Below, piece by piece: positions 51,914-64,000 of a stretch of DNA of 64,000 nucleotides (position 1 is the first letter of the stretch; each line of letters begins with the position of its first letter). Origin of the DNA: Stella humosa. GTDB taxonomy: Bacteria; Pseudomonadota; Alphaproteobacteria; ATCC43930; Allostellaceae. The position numbers and the translations under genes were made by a program. The stretch is taken from assembly GCF_006738645.1 (NCBI RefSeq), contig NZ_AP019700.1, positions 5,004,001-5,068,000 on the forward strand, given 5' to 3'. The notes beneath the pieces are model-generated. The model was not told the origin of the DNA and searched no databases. It saw nothing but the letters and a program-made list of their open reading frames with translations.

Positions 51914-52869
51914 ACGATCCCGCGCCGGTGGACGCCGTCGCCGCGGACACCGGGACGGACGACCGCCTGGGCGAGGCGAGACGCGCCTGGGCCGCCTGGT
52001 TGGAGGCCGAGCGCCGGGCATCGCCCCATACGCTGGCCGCCTATCGCGACGACCTGGCCGGCTTCCTCTCCTTCCTCGGCCAGCATCTGGGTGGACCGCC
52101 CAGCCTGGACGAGCTGATCGGCCTGCGCCCGGCCGACTATCGTGCGTGGCTCGCCCGGCGCGCACGCGACGACTATGCCCGCAGCTCGACCGTCCGGGCG
52201 CTGTCGGTGGTGCGCGGCTTCGTCCGCTTCCTCGACCGCCGCGGCTATGGCCATGCGCCGGCCCTGTCGGCGGTGCGCGCACCCAAGCTGCCGCAGTCGG
52301 TGCCCAAAGCATTGACGCCGGAAGGCGCCGAAGCCGTGCTGGCGGGCGCGGACGACGAGGCCCTGCCCTGGATCGCCGCCCGCGACACCGCCCTGCTTTC
52401 GCTGCTCTATGGCTGCGGGCTGCGCATCGGCGAGGCGCTGGCCCTGCCACGCAGCACCGCCCCGCTGGGCGAGGCGCTGACGGTCGTCGGCAAGGGCCGC
52501 AAGGAACGACGGGTGCCGGTGCTGCCGGCGGTGCGCGCGGCGATGGTCGAGTATGTCCGGCTCTGCCCCTGGAAGGCCGCGGCCGATGGCCCGCTGTTCC
52601 TGGGCGCCCGCGGTGGCGCGCTGCAACCGGCCGTGGCCCAGCGCCGCATGCGCGACGCCCGCCGCCGGCTGGGCCTGCCCGAGAGCGCTACGCCGCACGC
52701 GCTGCGCCACAGCTTCGCCACCCACCTGCTGGCGGCCGGCGGCGACCTGCGCGCGATCCAGGAACTGCTGGGCCACGCATCCCTGTCGACGACGCAGCGC
52801 TATACCGCGGTCGATACCGCCCAGTTGGTCGCCACCTACAACCGGGCCCATCCGCGCGCGCGCGGCTGA
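51910..52869 (+). CDS. xerC: Tyrosine recombinase XerC
   Basis: A 319-residue recombinase with SAM-like N-terminal domain (WAAWLEAERRASPHTLAAYRDDLAGFLSFL) and the catalytic residues Arg172 (GLRIGEAL), Lys195 (GKGRKER), His263 and Arg266 (HALRHSF), His289 and nucleophile Tyr298 (LGHASLSTTQRYT). It resolves chromosome dimers at dif with XerD. TTG start overlaps the DUF484 stop (TTGA). Confidence 0.94.
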   Translation: MNDPAPVDAVAADTGTDDRLGEARRAWAAWLEAERRASPHTLAAYRDDLAGFLSFLGQHLGGPPSLDELIGLRPADYRAWLARRARDDYARSSTVRALSVVRGFVRFLDRRGYGHAPALSAVRAPKLPQSVPKALTPEGAEAVLAGADDEALPWIAARDTALLSLLYGCGLRIGEALALPRSTAPLGEALTVVGKGRKERRVPVLPAVRAAMVEYVRLCPWKAAADGPLFLGARGGALQPAVAQRRMRDARRRLGLPESATPHALRHSFATHLLAAGGDLRAIQELLGHASLSTTQRYTAVDTAQLVATYNRAHPRARG

Positions 52870-52885
52870 CACGGGGGGCAGGACG

Positions 52886-54010
52886 ATGGACAGCGACGTC
52901 ATCATCATCGGCGGCGGCATGGCCGGCCTGGCGGCCGCCTGGTTCCTGGCGCCATCGGCCACCGTCACCCTGATCGAACGGGAGGCCGCGCTCGGCTATC
53001 ACAGTTCCGGTCGCAGCGCGGCGCAGTTCACGGTGGGCATCACCCAGCCGACGATGCGCCGGCTGGCGCAGGCAAGCCGGCCTTTCTTCGATCAGCCGCC
53101 GGCTGGGTTTGCGCCGGAGCCGCTGCTGTCGCCGCGCGGCAGCCTGTCGGTCGGCCGCGCCGGCCAGGAGGCGCGCCTCCACGCCAAACACGATCGGCTG
53201 GCCAGCGTCGGCGCGACCGCCCGCCATGTCGGCCGCGACGAGGCGCTGGCCCTGTTCCCCGCGCTGCGCCCGGACAAGGTGACGGCCGGCGTGTTCGAGC
53301 CGGGCGCCATGGACATCGACGTGGACATGCTGTTGCAGGGCTATGCCCGCGGTGCCCGCGGCCGCGGCACGCGCATCGTCACCGATGTCGCCATCGCGGC
53401 CATCGCGCGGGAAGGCGCCCGCTGGGTGGTGCGCACCGCAGCCGAATCCTTCTCGGCCCCCCTGCTGCTGAACGCGGCCGGCGCCTGGGTCGACGACGTG
53501 ACGCGGCAGGCCGGGTTGGCGCCGATCGGCATCGTCCCGCATCGGCGCACCGCCTTCACCTTTGCCGGCCCGGCGGCCGCGTCCGGCTGGCCCCACGTCA
53601 ACACCGTCGACCACAACTGGTACATCAAGCCCGAGACCGGGCGCCTCATGGGCAGCCTCGCCGATGCCACGCCGACCGAGCCCTGCGATGCATGGGCCGA
53701 GGACCTGGACGTGGCCCAGGCGATCGAGAACATCGAGCAGGACACCACCTTCGCCATCACCCGGCCCCTCAGCACCTGGGCCGGATTGCGCAGCTTCCTG
53801 GCCGACCAGGAGCCGGTCGCCGGCACGCGCGCCGATGCGCCGGGCTTCTTCTGGCTGGCCGGACAGGGCGGGTGCGGCATCCTGACGTCACCGGCCCTGG
53901 GCGAGGCGACGGCCGCCCTGATGCTCGGCCGCGAGCTGCCCGAGGGGCTGCGCGCGCTCGGCGTCACGCCGGCCGACCTGTCGCCGGGCCGGGCGACTCT
54001 CACCCGGTAG
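52886..54010 (+). CDS. FAD-dependent oxidoreductase (DAO/glycine oxidase type)
   Basis: A 374-residue flavoenzyme: FAD-binding MDSDVIIIGGGMAGLAAAWFLA, ADP-ribose-binding acid VTLIEREAALGYHSSGRSAAQF, and a C-terminal FAD site PGFFWLAGQGGCGILTSPALGEATAAL. The GYHSSGRSA run is seen in D-amino-acid dehydrogenase, sarcosine oxidase and D-arginine dehydrogenase relatives; the substrate is likely a D-amino acid or N-methyl amino acid. It follows xerC by 16 bp and precedes a LysE exporter. Confidence 0.85.
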   Translation: MDSDVIIIGGGMAGLAAAWFLAPSATVTLIEREAALGYHSSGRSAAQFTVGITQPTMRRLAQASRPFFDQPPAGFAPEPLLSPRGSLSVGRAGQEARLHAKHDRLASVGATARHVGRDEALALFPALRPDKVTAGVFEPGAMDIDVDMLLQGYARGARGRGTRIVTDVAIAAIAREGARWVVRTAAESFSAPLLLNAAGAWVDDVTRQAGLAPIGIVPHRRTAFTFAGPAAASGWPHVNTVDHNWYIKPETGRLMGSLADATPTEPCDAWAEDLDVAQAIENIEQDTTFAITRPLSTWAGLRSFLADQEPVAGTRADAPGFFWLAGQGGCGILTSPALGEATAALMLGRELPEGLRALGVTPADLSPGRATLTR

Positions 54011-54073
54011 CACTGCCAGCCGGTCGCCCGGCGGCGTGATCAGCCCGATCAGCATGGTAAAAGGACCCCAGGC

Positions 54074-54712
54074 ATGTTCGACCCGCTTGCCTTCACCCTC
54101 TTCGTCGCGGCCGCCCTGGCCATCGCTCTGACGCCCGGCCCCGGCATTCTCTATGTCGCCGCGCGCAGTCTGGCGGGTGGCCGTGCCGATGGCATTGCCT
54201 CCAGCGTCGGAACCGGGATCGGCGGGCTCGTGCACATCGTGGCCGGTGCCTGCGGGGTCTCGGCCATCCTGCTGGCCAGTGCGGAGGTCTTCACCCTGTT
54301 CAAGCTGCTGGGTGCGGCCTATCTCGTTTTCCTCGGCGTCCAGACGATCCGTTCGGCCGGCCAGCCCCTGGCCATGGCCGCCCCGACAGGTACGAGTGCC
54401 GGGGGCGCCTTCCGCCAGGGCATCCTGGTGGAGGCGCTGAACCCGAAGACGGCCGCCTTCTTCCTGGCATTCCTGCCCCAGTTCGTCGATCCCGCCCGGG
54501 GCGAGGTGGCGCTGCAGTTCGTCCTGCTGGGGGTCGTCTCGGTCGTCCTCAACACCGCCGTCGACATCGTCGTGGCGTTCGGCGCGGCCGCGATCGCCCG
54601 CCAGATCGCCGGCCGGCCCGCGATCGTCCGGCGCCTGCGCTACGGCTCCGGCGCCACCATGTGCGGCCTGGGGGCGCTGCTGGCATTCGCCCGCCGCCCG
54701 GCCGCCGGCTGA
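54074..54712 (+). CDS. LysE-family amino acid exporter
   Basis: A 212-residue membrane protein with about six helices and the LysE/RhtB start TPGPGILYVAARSLAGGRADGIASSVGTGIGGLVHIVAG and the LEALNPKTAAFFLAFLPQFVDPARG motif. It exports amino acids such as homoserine lactone or Lys. It is next to the FAD amine oxidase gene, which may feed or relieve the same pool. Its stop is 1 bp from the convergent TauE stop. Confidence 0.9.
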   Translation: MFDPLAFTLFVAAALAIALTPGPGILYVAARSLAGGRADGIASSVGTGIGGLVHIVAGACGVSAILLASAEVFTLFKLLGAAYLVFLGVQTIRSAGQPLAMAAPTGTSAGGAFRQGILVEALNPKTAAFFLAFLPQFVDPARGEVALQFVLLGVVSVVLNTAVDIVVAFGAAAIARQIAGRPAIVRRLRYGSGATMCGLGALLAFARRPAAG

Positions 54713-54713
54713 T

Positions 54714-55496
54714 TCAGGCGAGCAGGCCCTTGGCCACCAGCACCGAGCCGCCGACCAGGATGGCGGCCTCCAGGATCTGGGTGTGCAGCGTGGCCGAGAA
54801 GCGGCGCACCAGCCAGCGGGCGATGAAGGCCCCGGGCGTCGTTACCGCGCCGATCAGCAGCGCCATCGCCCAGTTCTCGGCCGACATCGAGCCCGCCGCC
54901 TGGAACACGCCCGTCTTGACGACCGAGGTGACCAGGGTGACGGCACAGTCGGTCGCCAGCACCGCCGGGCCGGCCAGGCCGGCCGCCATGAAGATCGACA
55001 GCAGCAGGATGCCGGACCCGGCCGTGCTGCCGACCAGCACGCCATAGCCCGCACCCGCCACGACCATGCCCGGCTCCGACAGGCGGTACTGGAGCCGGCG
55101 CGCCCAGCGCCGCACCGGCACCATCAGGATGAGGAAGGCTCCGATCAGCAGCCCCGCGCGCGGGCCGGTCAGCAGCGAATAGCCATACGCGCCGATGATG
55201 CAGCCCGGTACCGCGGCCGCGGCCACGATCAGGAAGGCGCGGCGGTCGAGATGCTCGCGGAAGACCCAGAAGCGGCTGGCATTGGTGAAGAAGGCCGACG
55301 CGCCGATCACCGGCACCGTGGCCTCCGCCCCGATGGTCGGCACCAGCACCAGCGGCAGCAGCAGGCCCGGCCCGTAGCCGGCGAGCCCGCCGATCACCGA
55401 GGCCGTCATCGCGACGGCCAGCACCAGCAGGTATTCCGGCAGCGAGACCGTGCCGAACAGTTGGGCGATCAGGTCGCCGGCCGCAGGATCTTCCAT
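54714..55496 (-). CDS. TauE/SafE-family sulfite/anion exporter
   Basis: A 260-residue membrane protein with about eight helices. The start VIGGLAGYGPGLLLPLVLVPTIGAEATVPVIGASAFFTN and the middle segment GAGYGVLVGSTAGSGILLLSIFMAAGLAGPAVLATDC are the two family repeats. Members export sulfite, sulfoacetate or other small anions. It lies 34 bp after lpd on the same strand. Confidence 0.88.
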   Translation of the reverse strand: MEDPAAGDLIAQLFGTVSLPEYLLVLAVAMTASVIGGLAGYGPGLLLPLVLVPTIGAEATVPVIGASAFFTNASRFWVFREHLDRRAFLIVAAAAVPGCIIGAYGYSLLTGPRAGLLIGAFLILMVPVRRWARRLQYRLSEPGMVVAGAGYGVLVGSTAGSGILLLSIFMAAGLAGPAVLATDCAVTLVTSVVKTGVFQAAGSMSAENWAMALLIGAVTTPGAFIARWLVRRFSATLHTQILEAAILVGGSVLVAKGLLA

Positions 55497-55530
55497 CGGC
55501 CGGCGCCCCCTCGCGCCGGGTTAGCTCGGA

Positions 55531-56937
55531 TCAGATATGCAGCGCGCGCCCGTCGACGGCCAGTGCCGCTTCCTTCACCGCCTCGTTCAAGGTCGGGTGG
55601 GCGTGGCAGGTGCGCGCGATGTCCTCGGCCGAGCCGCCATACTCCATCGCCAGCACGCATTCGGCGATCAGCGTACCGGCATCCGGGCCGATGATGTGCA
55701 CGCCCAGCACCTTCTCGGTGCGGGCATCGGCCAGGATCTTCACGAAGCCGTCCGTGTCGCCGACGCAGCGCGCACGGCCATTGGCGGTGAAGGGAAACTT
55801 GCCGACCTTGTAGGCGACGCCGTCCGCCTTCAGCTCTTCCTCGTTGCGGCCGACAGTGGCCACTTCGGGCCATGTGTAGACCACGCCCGGAATGGCGTTG
55901 TAGTCGATATGGCCCGACTGGCCGGCGATGATCTCGGCCACCACCGAGCCCTCGTCCTCGGCCTTGTGGGCCAGCATCGGCCCGCGCACCACATCGCCGA
56001 TGGCATAGATGCCGGGCACGGGCGTCTGGAAATGCTCGTCGATCGGGATGCGGCCCTTGGCGTCGGTCGCGATGCCGACGGCGTCGAGCCCCAGGCCCGT
56101 CGTGAAGGGACGACGGCCGATCGCCACCAGGACCACGTCGCAGGACAGCGTCTCGGCCGTGCCGCCGGCCGACGGCTCGACCGACAGGGTGATCCCGTCG
56201 GCCCCGGCCTCGGCCTTGGTCACCTTGGTGCCGAGGCGGAACTTCATGCCCTGCTTGCCCAGCGTCCGCTGGAGCGTCTTGGCGACCTCCAGGTCGATGC
56301 CGGGGGTGATGCGGTCGAGGAACTCGATCACCGTCACCTCGGCACCCAGGCGCCGCCAGACCGAGCCCAGTTCCAGGCCGATGATGCCGCCGCCGACGAC
56401 GACCAGGTGCTTCGGCACGGCCCCAAGCGACAGCGCGCCGGTCGAGGACACAATGCGCGTCTCGTCGATCGCCACGCCCGGCAGGGGCATGACCTCGGAC
56501 CCGGTCGCGATCAGGATGGTGCGGGTGGCAAACGTGCGCTCGCTGCCGTCCTCGGCCGTCGCCACGACGCGGCCGGCGGCCGCGATGCGGCCCAGGCCCC
56601 GCACCCGCTCGACCTTGTTCTTCTTGAACAGGAAATCGATGCCGCGGGTGTTGTCGAAAACGGCCTTGTCCTTCCACGCCATCATCGCCGGCAGGTCGAG
56701 CGTGACCTTGTCCACGACGACGCCCTGGCGGGCGAGCCGGCCGACCTCATGGAACTTCTCGGACGAATCGAGCAGCGCCTTGGAGGGGATGCAGCCGACA
56801 TTCAGGCAGGTGCCGCCCAGCGTCGCGTCCTTCTCGACGCAGGCGACGCGCATGCCCAGTTGCGCCGCGCGGATGGCGGCGACATAGCCCCCCGGCCCGC
56901 CGCCGATGACGACGAGATCGAAGCTCTCCTCGGCCAT
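55531..56937 (-). CDS. lpd: Dihydrolipoyl dehydrogenase (E3)
   Basis: A 468-residue FAD disulfide reductase with redox-active Cys44 and Cys49 (GGTCLNVGCIPSK), FAD site VVIGGGPGGYVAAIRAAQ and C-terminal active-site HAHPTLNEA. It re-oxidises the lipoyl group of the 2-oxoglutarate dehydrogenase complex encoded upstream. It begins 10 bp after sucB ends; ATG 56937 gives the standard N terminus. Confidence 0.96.
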   Translation of the reverse strand: MAEESFDLVVIGGGPGGYVAAIRAAQLGMRVACVEKDATLGGTCLNVGCIPSKALLDSSEKFHEVGRLARQGVVVDKVTLDLPAMMAWKDKAVFDNTRGIDFLFKKNKVERVRGLGRIAAAGRVVATAEDGSERTFATRTILIATGSEVMPLPGVAIDETRIVSSTGALSLGAVPKHLVVVGGGIIGLELGSVWRRLGAEVTVIEFLDRITPGIDLEVAKTLQRTLGKQGMKFRLGTKVTKAEAGADGITLSVEPSAGGTAETLSCDVVLVAIGRRPFTTGLGLDAVGIATDAKGRIPIDEHFQTPVPGIYAIGDVVRGPMLAHKAEDEGSVVAEIIAGQSGHIDYNAIPGVVYTWPEVATVGRNEEELKADGVAYKVGKFPFTANGRARCVGDTDGFVKILADARTEKVLGVHIIGPDAGTLIAECVLAMEYGGSAEDIARTCHAHPTLNEAVKEAALAVDGRALHI

Positions 56938-56947
56938 GACCCGCTCC

Positions 56948-58180
56948 TCAGAGATCGAACAGAAGCCGTTCCGGGTCCTCGATCGCATCCTTGATCCGGA
57001 CCAGGAAGGTGACCGCCTCGCGGCCGTCGATGATGCGATGGTCGTAGGAGACGGCCAGGTACATCATCGGCCGCGCCTCGATCCGGTCGCCCACGACCAT
57101 CGGCCGCTGCATCGTCTTGTGCATGCCAAGGATGGCCGACTGCGGCGGGTTGATGATCGGCGTCGACATCAGCGAGCCGTAGACCCCGCCGTTCGAGATG
57201 GTGAAGGTGCCGCCGGTCAGGTCGTCCATCGACAGCTTGCCGTCGCGCGCCTTCTTGCCCAGGGCGGCGATGGTCTTCTCGATCTCGGCGAAGGACATGG
57301 TGTCGGCATCGCGCACCACCGGCACGACCAGGCCCTGCTCGGTGCCGACGGCCACGCCGATGTCGTAGTGGTTCTTGTAGACCAGCTCGTCGCCGTCGAT
57401 CTCGGCATTGACGGCCGGGATCTCCTTCAATGCGGCGATCGAGGCCTTCACGAAGAAGGACATGAAGCCGAGCTTCACGCCGTGCTTCTTCTCGAAGGCA
57501 TCGCGATGGCGCTCGCGCACGGCGATGACGCGCGTCATGTCGACCTCGTTGAAGGTCGTCAGGATGGCTGCCGTGTTCTGCGCCTCCTTCAGGCGCTCGG
57601 CGATGCGGCGGCGCAGGCGCGACATGCGCACGCGCTCCTCGCGGGCGCCGGGCGGGCGCGGCGCGGCAGCGGGTGCCGGGGCGGCGGCGGGTGCCGGCGC
57701 GGCAGCGGCCGGCTTGGCCTCGACATAGTTGACGACGTCTTCCTTGGTAACGCGCCCACCCTTGCCGGTGGCGGGGATCTCGGCCGCCGGCAGATCCTGG
57801 TCGGCCACGATCTTGCGCGCGGCCGGCGACAAGGCCGGGGCAGCGTCGGCCGGCTTGGCGGCCTCGGCCTTGGGCGCCTCGGCCTTGGCGGGCGCGGCCT
57901 TCGCCGGCTCGGCCTTGGCGGCGGCCGGCTTAGCGACGGCACCGGCCGCGTCGATGGTGCCGAGCAGCGCGCCGACCTCGACCGTCGCACCCTCGGGCTG
58001 GACGATCTCCACCAGCACGCCGGCGGCAGCCGCGTTGACTTCCAGCGTGACCTTGTCGGTCTCGAGCTCGACCAGCGGTTCGTCCACCTTCACGGCCTCG
58101 CCGGCCTTCTTCAGCCAGCGCGCCACCGTGGCTTCGGTCACCGACTCGCCGAGGGCGGGGACTTTGATTTCGGTCGCCAT
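56948..58180 (-). CDS. sucB: 2-Oxoglutarate dehydrogenase E2 (dihydrolipoyl succinyltransferase)
   Basis: A 410-residue E2 with lipoyl Lys43 ([11 protein letters not shown]), an Ala/Pro/Lys-rich linker (about 80-125), a peripheral subunit-binding domain ([14 protein letters not shown]) and the catalytic domain with [11 protein letters not shown] (about 380). It transfers the succinyl group to CoA. 31 bp from sucA; 10 bp to lpd. Confidence 0.97.
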   Translation of the reverse strand: MATEIKVPALGESVTEATVARWLKKAGEAVKVDEPLVELETDKVTLEVNAAAAGVLVEIVQPEGATVEVGALLGTIDAAGAVAKPAAAKAEPAKAAPAKAEAPKAEAAKPADAAPALSPAARKIVADQDLPAAEIPATGKGGRVTKEDVVNYVEAKPAAAAPAPAAAPAPAAAPRPPGAREERVRMSRLRRRIAERLKEAQNTAAILTTFNEVDMTRVIAVRERHRDAFEKKHGVKLGFMSFFVKASIAALKEIPAVNAEIDGDELVYKNHYDIGVAVGTEQGLVVPVVRDADTMSFAEIEKTIAALGKKARDGKLSMDDLTGGTFTISNGGVYGSLMSTPIINPPQSAILGMHKTMQRPMVVGDRIEARPMMYLAVSYDHRIIDGREAVTFLVRIKDAIEDPERLLFDL

Positions 58181-58211
58181 GGTCGTCCTTTGTTCCGAGC
58201 GGTCGGATGGT

Positions 58212-61103
<2,892 letters not shown>

Positions 61104-61146
61104 GGGTGGACTTCTCCAGGCTCCGGCCGGGGGGTGCCGGCGGGGC

Positions 61147-62022
61147 TTAACCTTTAAGGATCTTCAACATGGTGGTTCCAAGGGCCGCCGGGGAGTCCGC
61201 GACCGCAATACCGGCCGACCGCATGGCCTCCATCTTGTCGCCGGCCCCGCCCTTGCCACCCGAAATGATGGCGCCGGCATGGCCCATGCGCCGCCCGGGC
61301 GGCGCCGTGACGCCGGCGATGAAGCCCACCACCGGCTTCTTGATCTTGGACGAACGCAGCAGGGCCGCCCCGTCTTCCTCGGCCGACCCGCCGATCTCGC
61401 CGATCATGATGATCGCCTGGGTCTCGTCGTCGGCCAGGAACATCTCCAGCACCTCGACGAAGTTGGTGCCGTTGACCGGGTCGCCGCCGATGCCGACGCA
61501 GCTCGACTGGCCAAGGCCCGCCGCCGTCGTCTGGGCGACCGCCTCGTAGGTCAACGTGCCAGAGCGCGAAACGATGCCAACCTTGCCGCGCAGATGGATG
61601 TGGCCGGGCATGATGCCGATCTTGCACTCGTCCGGCGTGATCACGCCCGGGCAGTTCGGCCCGATCAGGCGCGACTTGGAGCCGGCGAGGCCGCGCTTCA
61701 CCCGCACCATGTCGAGCACGGGGATGCCCTCGGTGATGCAGATGACAAGCGGGATCTCGGCGTCGACGGCCTCGAGAATGGCGTCGGCCGCGAACGGCGG
61801 CGGCACGTAGATGACGGTGGCATTGGCGCCGGTCGTCTCCACGGCCTCGGCCACGGTGTCGAACACCGGCAGGTCGAGATGGCGGCTGCCGCCCTTACCC
61901 GGGGTGACGCCGCCCACCATCTTGGTGCCGTAGGCGATCGCCTGCTCGGAATGGAAGGTGCCCTGGGCTCCGGTGAAGCCCTGGCAGATCACCTTGGTGG
62001 CGGAATTGACGAGGATCGACAT
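61147..62022 (-). CDS. sucD: Succinyl-CoA synthetase alpha subunit
   Basis: A 291-residue subunit with the CoA-binding N-terminal domain ([19 protein letters not shown]), [10 protein letters not shown] and phosphohistidine His248 in [10 protein letters not shown]. It makes ATP or GTP from succinyl-CoA with SucC. Its ATG shares one base with the sucC stop (TGATG), so translation is coupled. Confidence 0.97.
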   Translation of the reverse strand: MSILVNSATKVICQGFTGAQGTFHSEQAIAYGTKMVGGVTPGKGGSRHLDLPVFDTVAEAVETTGANATVIYVPPPFAADAILEAVDAEIPLVICITEGIPVLDMVRVKRGLAGSKSRLIGPNCPGVITPDECKIGIMPGHIHLRGKVGIVSRSGTLTYEAVAQTTAAGLGQSSCVGIGGDPVNGTNFVEVLEMFLADDETQAIIMIGEIGGSAEEDGAALLRSSKIKKPVVGFIAGVTAPPGRRMGHAGAIISGGKGGAGDKMEAMRSAGIAVADSPAALGTTMLKILKG

Positions 62023-63191
62023 CAGGCCGCTTCCTTCACCGCTTTGACGATCTTTTCCGCGGCATCGGCGAGATTGTCCGCCGAGGTGATCGCGAGACCG
62101 GACTGCTTCAGGATCTTCTTGCCGAGGTCGACGTTCGTCCCCTCGAGCCGCACCACCAGAGGCACGTGCAGGCTGACCTCGCGGGCCGCCGCCACCACGC
62201 CCTCGGCGATGACGTCGCAGCGCATGATGCCGCCGAAGATGTTGACGAGGATGCCCTCGACGTTGGCGTCGGACAGGATCAACTTGAAGGCCGTGGTGAC
62301 ACGCTCCTTCGTGGCGCCGCCGCCGACATCCAGGAAGTTGGCAGGCAGGCCGCCATAGAGCTTGATGATGTCCATGGTCGCCATGGCCAGGCCCGCGCCG
62401 TTGACCATGCAGCCGATGTTGCCGTCGAGCTTGACGTAGTTGAGGCCGTGCTTGCCGGCTTCCAGCTCCGAGGGATCTTCCTCGTCCTCGTCGCGCAGCT
62501 CCTCGACCGCCTTCTGGCGATAGAGCGCGTTGTCGTCGAAATTCATCTTGGCATCGAGCGCGATCAGCTCGCCCGCACCGGTCACGACCAGCGGGTTGAT
62601 CTCGACGATGCTGGCATCGAGGCCGACGAAGGCGTCGTAGAGCGCCGTCATGAACTTGACCGCGGCCGATACCTGCTTGCCCTGCAGCCCCAGCCCGAAG
62701 GCCAGCTTGCGGGCATGGAAGGGCTGGAAGCCCGTCGCCGGGTCGACCGCGACCTTCATGATCTTCTCGGGCGTGGCGGCCGCCACCTCCTCGATCTCCA
62801 TGCCGCCCTCGGTCGAGGCCATGACCGTCACGCGCTGGGTGGCGCGGTCGATCAGCAGGCCCAGATAGAGCTCGCGGGCGATGTCGCAGCCTTCCTCGAC
62901 ATAGACCCGCTTCACCTCGCGGCCCTCGGGGCCGGTCTGGTGGGTGACGAGGGTCATGCCGATCATCCGCGCCGCCTCGGCGCGCACGTTCTCCAGCGAC
63001 TTCACCACCTTGACGCCGCCGCCCTTGCCGCGGCCGCCGGCGTGGATCTGTGCCTTGACGACCCAGACCGGCCCGCCCAGCGACTTGGCGGCGGCCTCGG
63101 CCTCGTCCTCGGTATAGGCGACCTGGCCCTGCGGCACCGGCACGCCATACTTCTTCAAAAGCGCCTTGGCCTGATACTCGTGGATATTCAT
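62022..63191 (-). CDS. sucC: Succinyl-CoA synthetase beta subunit
   Basis: A 389-residue ATP-grasp subunit: [58 protein letters not shown] and [16 protein letters not shown] are all conserved. It binds nucleotide and succinate. The gene follows mdh after 171 bp, with GC-rich hairpins in the gap. Confidence 0.97.
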   Translation of the reverse strand: MNIHEYQAKALLKKYGVPVPQGQVAYTEDEAEAAAKSLGGPVWVVKAQIHAGGRGKGGGVKVVKSLENVRAEAARMIGMTLVTHQTGPEGREVKRVYVEEGCDIARELYLGLLIDRATQRVTVMASTEGGMEIEEVAAATPEKIMKVAVDPATGFQPFHARKLAFGLGLQGKQVSAAVKFMTALYDAFVGLDASIVEINPLVVTGAGELIALDAKMNFDDNALYRQKAVEELRDEDEEDPSELEAGKHGLNYVKLDGNIGCMVNGAGLAMATMDIIKLYGGLPANFLDVGGGATKERVTTAFKLILSDANVEGILVNIFGGIMRCDVIAEGVVAAAREVSLHVPLVVRLEGTNVDLGKKILKQSGLAITSADNLADAAEKIVKAVKEAA

Positions 63192-63268
63192 CGCGGGACC
63201 GTTCCGTTGAGCCGGGTCTCGGGGGGCGCTGCGGGCCCGTGCGCCGGAAGGCGGGCGGCCCGCAGGAC

Positions 63269-63297
63269 CATCGCCCCGCGACGGGCGCGGGGCGATG
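63269..63297. promoter_or_regulatory. 12-bp-stem hairpin between mdh and sucC
   Basis: CATCGCCCCGCG (63269-63280) and CGCGGGGCGATG (63286-63297) pair perfectly around ACGGG. A second weaker GC-rich hairpin lies just beyond it (about 63230-63265). Neither is followed by T in the minus direction, so they may uncouple mdh from the suc genes or protect the mdh mRNA rather than fully terminate. Confidence 0.65.
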
Positions 63298-63362
63298 CTG
63301 GATCGCTAATCTAACAAGTTTCTATTGCACCGCAACGACGGGCCATTCCGGCCGCCCGCGGG

Positions 63363-64000
<638 letters not shown>

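Noticed and set aside
51910-52869. xerC as sign of a mobile element
   Set aside because: The DUF484-xerC pairing and GC content are those of the chromosomal dimer-resolution gene; no element borders are seen.

Overview
The window is a stretch of alphaproteobacterial chromosome, most likely from the Rhodospirillales or a relative. The evidence is a high G+C content with codon third positions dominated by G and C, a ChvG/ChvI two-component pair, an atpHAGDC cluster without F0 genes beside it, an mdh-sucCD-sucAB-lpd block, and an lgt-midA-pgeF arrangement. Genes are dense, often overlap by 1-4 nt, and use GTG or TTG starts fairly often. I see no insertion sequence, prophage, integrase cluster or CRISPR array. 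There is one tRNA gene, tRNA-Arg(CCG), and no stretch over 300 bases lacks a gene.

Layout. 1-8.5 kb: end of an unidentified gene, a HupE/UreJ membrane protein, chvG and chvI, a lipoprotein-type hydrolase with an ABC ATPase, a small NDUFS6-like zinc protein and polA. 8.5-12.4 kb: accessory block with a LysR regulator, two small secreted proteins (one resembling the g-type lysozyme inhibitor PliG), a CPBP membrane protein, tRNA-Arg and an alternative oxidase. 12.5-16.3 kb: a phosphonate monoester hydrolase/sulfatase, a polysaccharide flippase and a lower-GC gene with a HEPN-like Rx4H motif. 16.4-23.3 kb: a complete branched-chain amino-acid-type ABC transporter (binding protein, LivG, LivF, LivH, LivM, read leftward), a GNAT acetyltransferase and ilvD. 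23.3-24.4 kb: a clearly AT-rich patch with one SEC-C motif gene. 24.4-32.2 kb: single metabolic genes (GT9-like glycosyltransferase, Old Yellow Enzyme, rlmJ, uronate-dehydrogenase-like, YbaK, PhnA-like, GFA, threonine synthase, RraA-like). 32.3-41.2 kb: a rightward housekeeping run hldD-lgt-midA-pgeF-lipoprotein-bioY-prs-rplY-pth-ychF. 41.3-47.1 kb: a ferritin-like protein and atpHAGDC, read leftward. 47.3-54.7 kb: a lectin-like secreted protein, priA, tal, DUF484, xerC, an FAD oxidoreductase and a LysE exporter. 54.7-64 kb: TauE/SafE, then the TCA block mdh-sucC-sucD-sucA-sucB-lpd, read leftward.

The genes mostly serve energy metabolism (TCA cycle, F1-ATPase, alternative oxidase), envelope building (hldD, lgt, pgeF, flippase) and translation or replication upkeep (pth, rplY, ychF, polA, priA, xerC). 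I found no convincing novel multi-gene system. The items most worth a second look are an apparent one-base frameshift at the start of pgeF, the two low-GC single-gene insertions (HEPN-like and SEC-C), the accessory cluster beside tRNA-Arg, a probable leaderless hldD promoter, a hairpin abutting the prs start codon, and an exact 15-bp duplication that gives livF two candidate starts.
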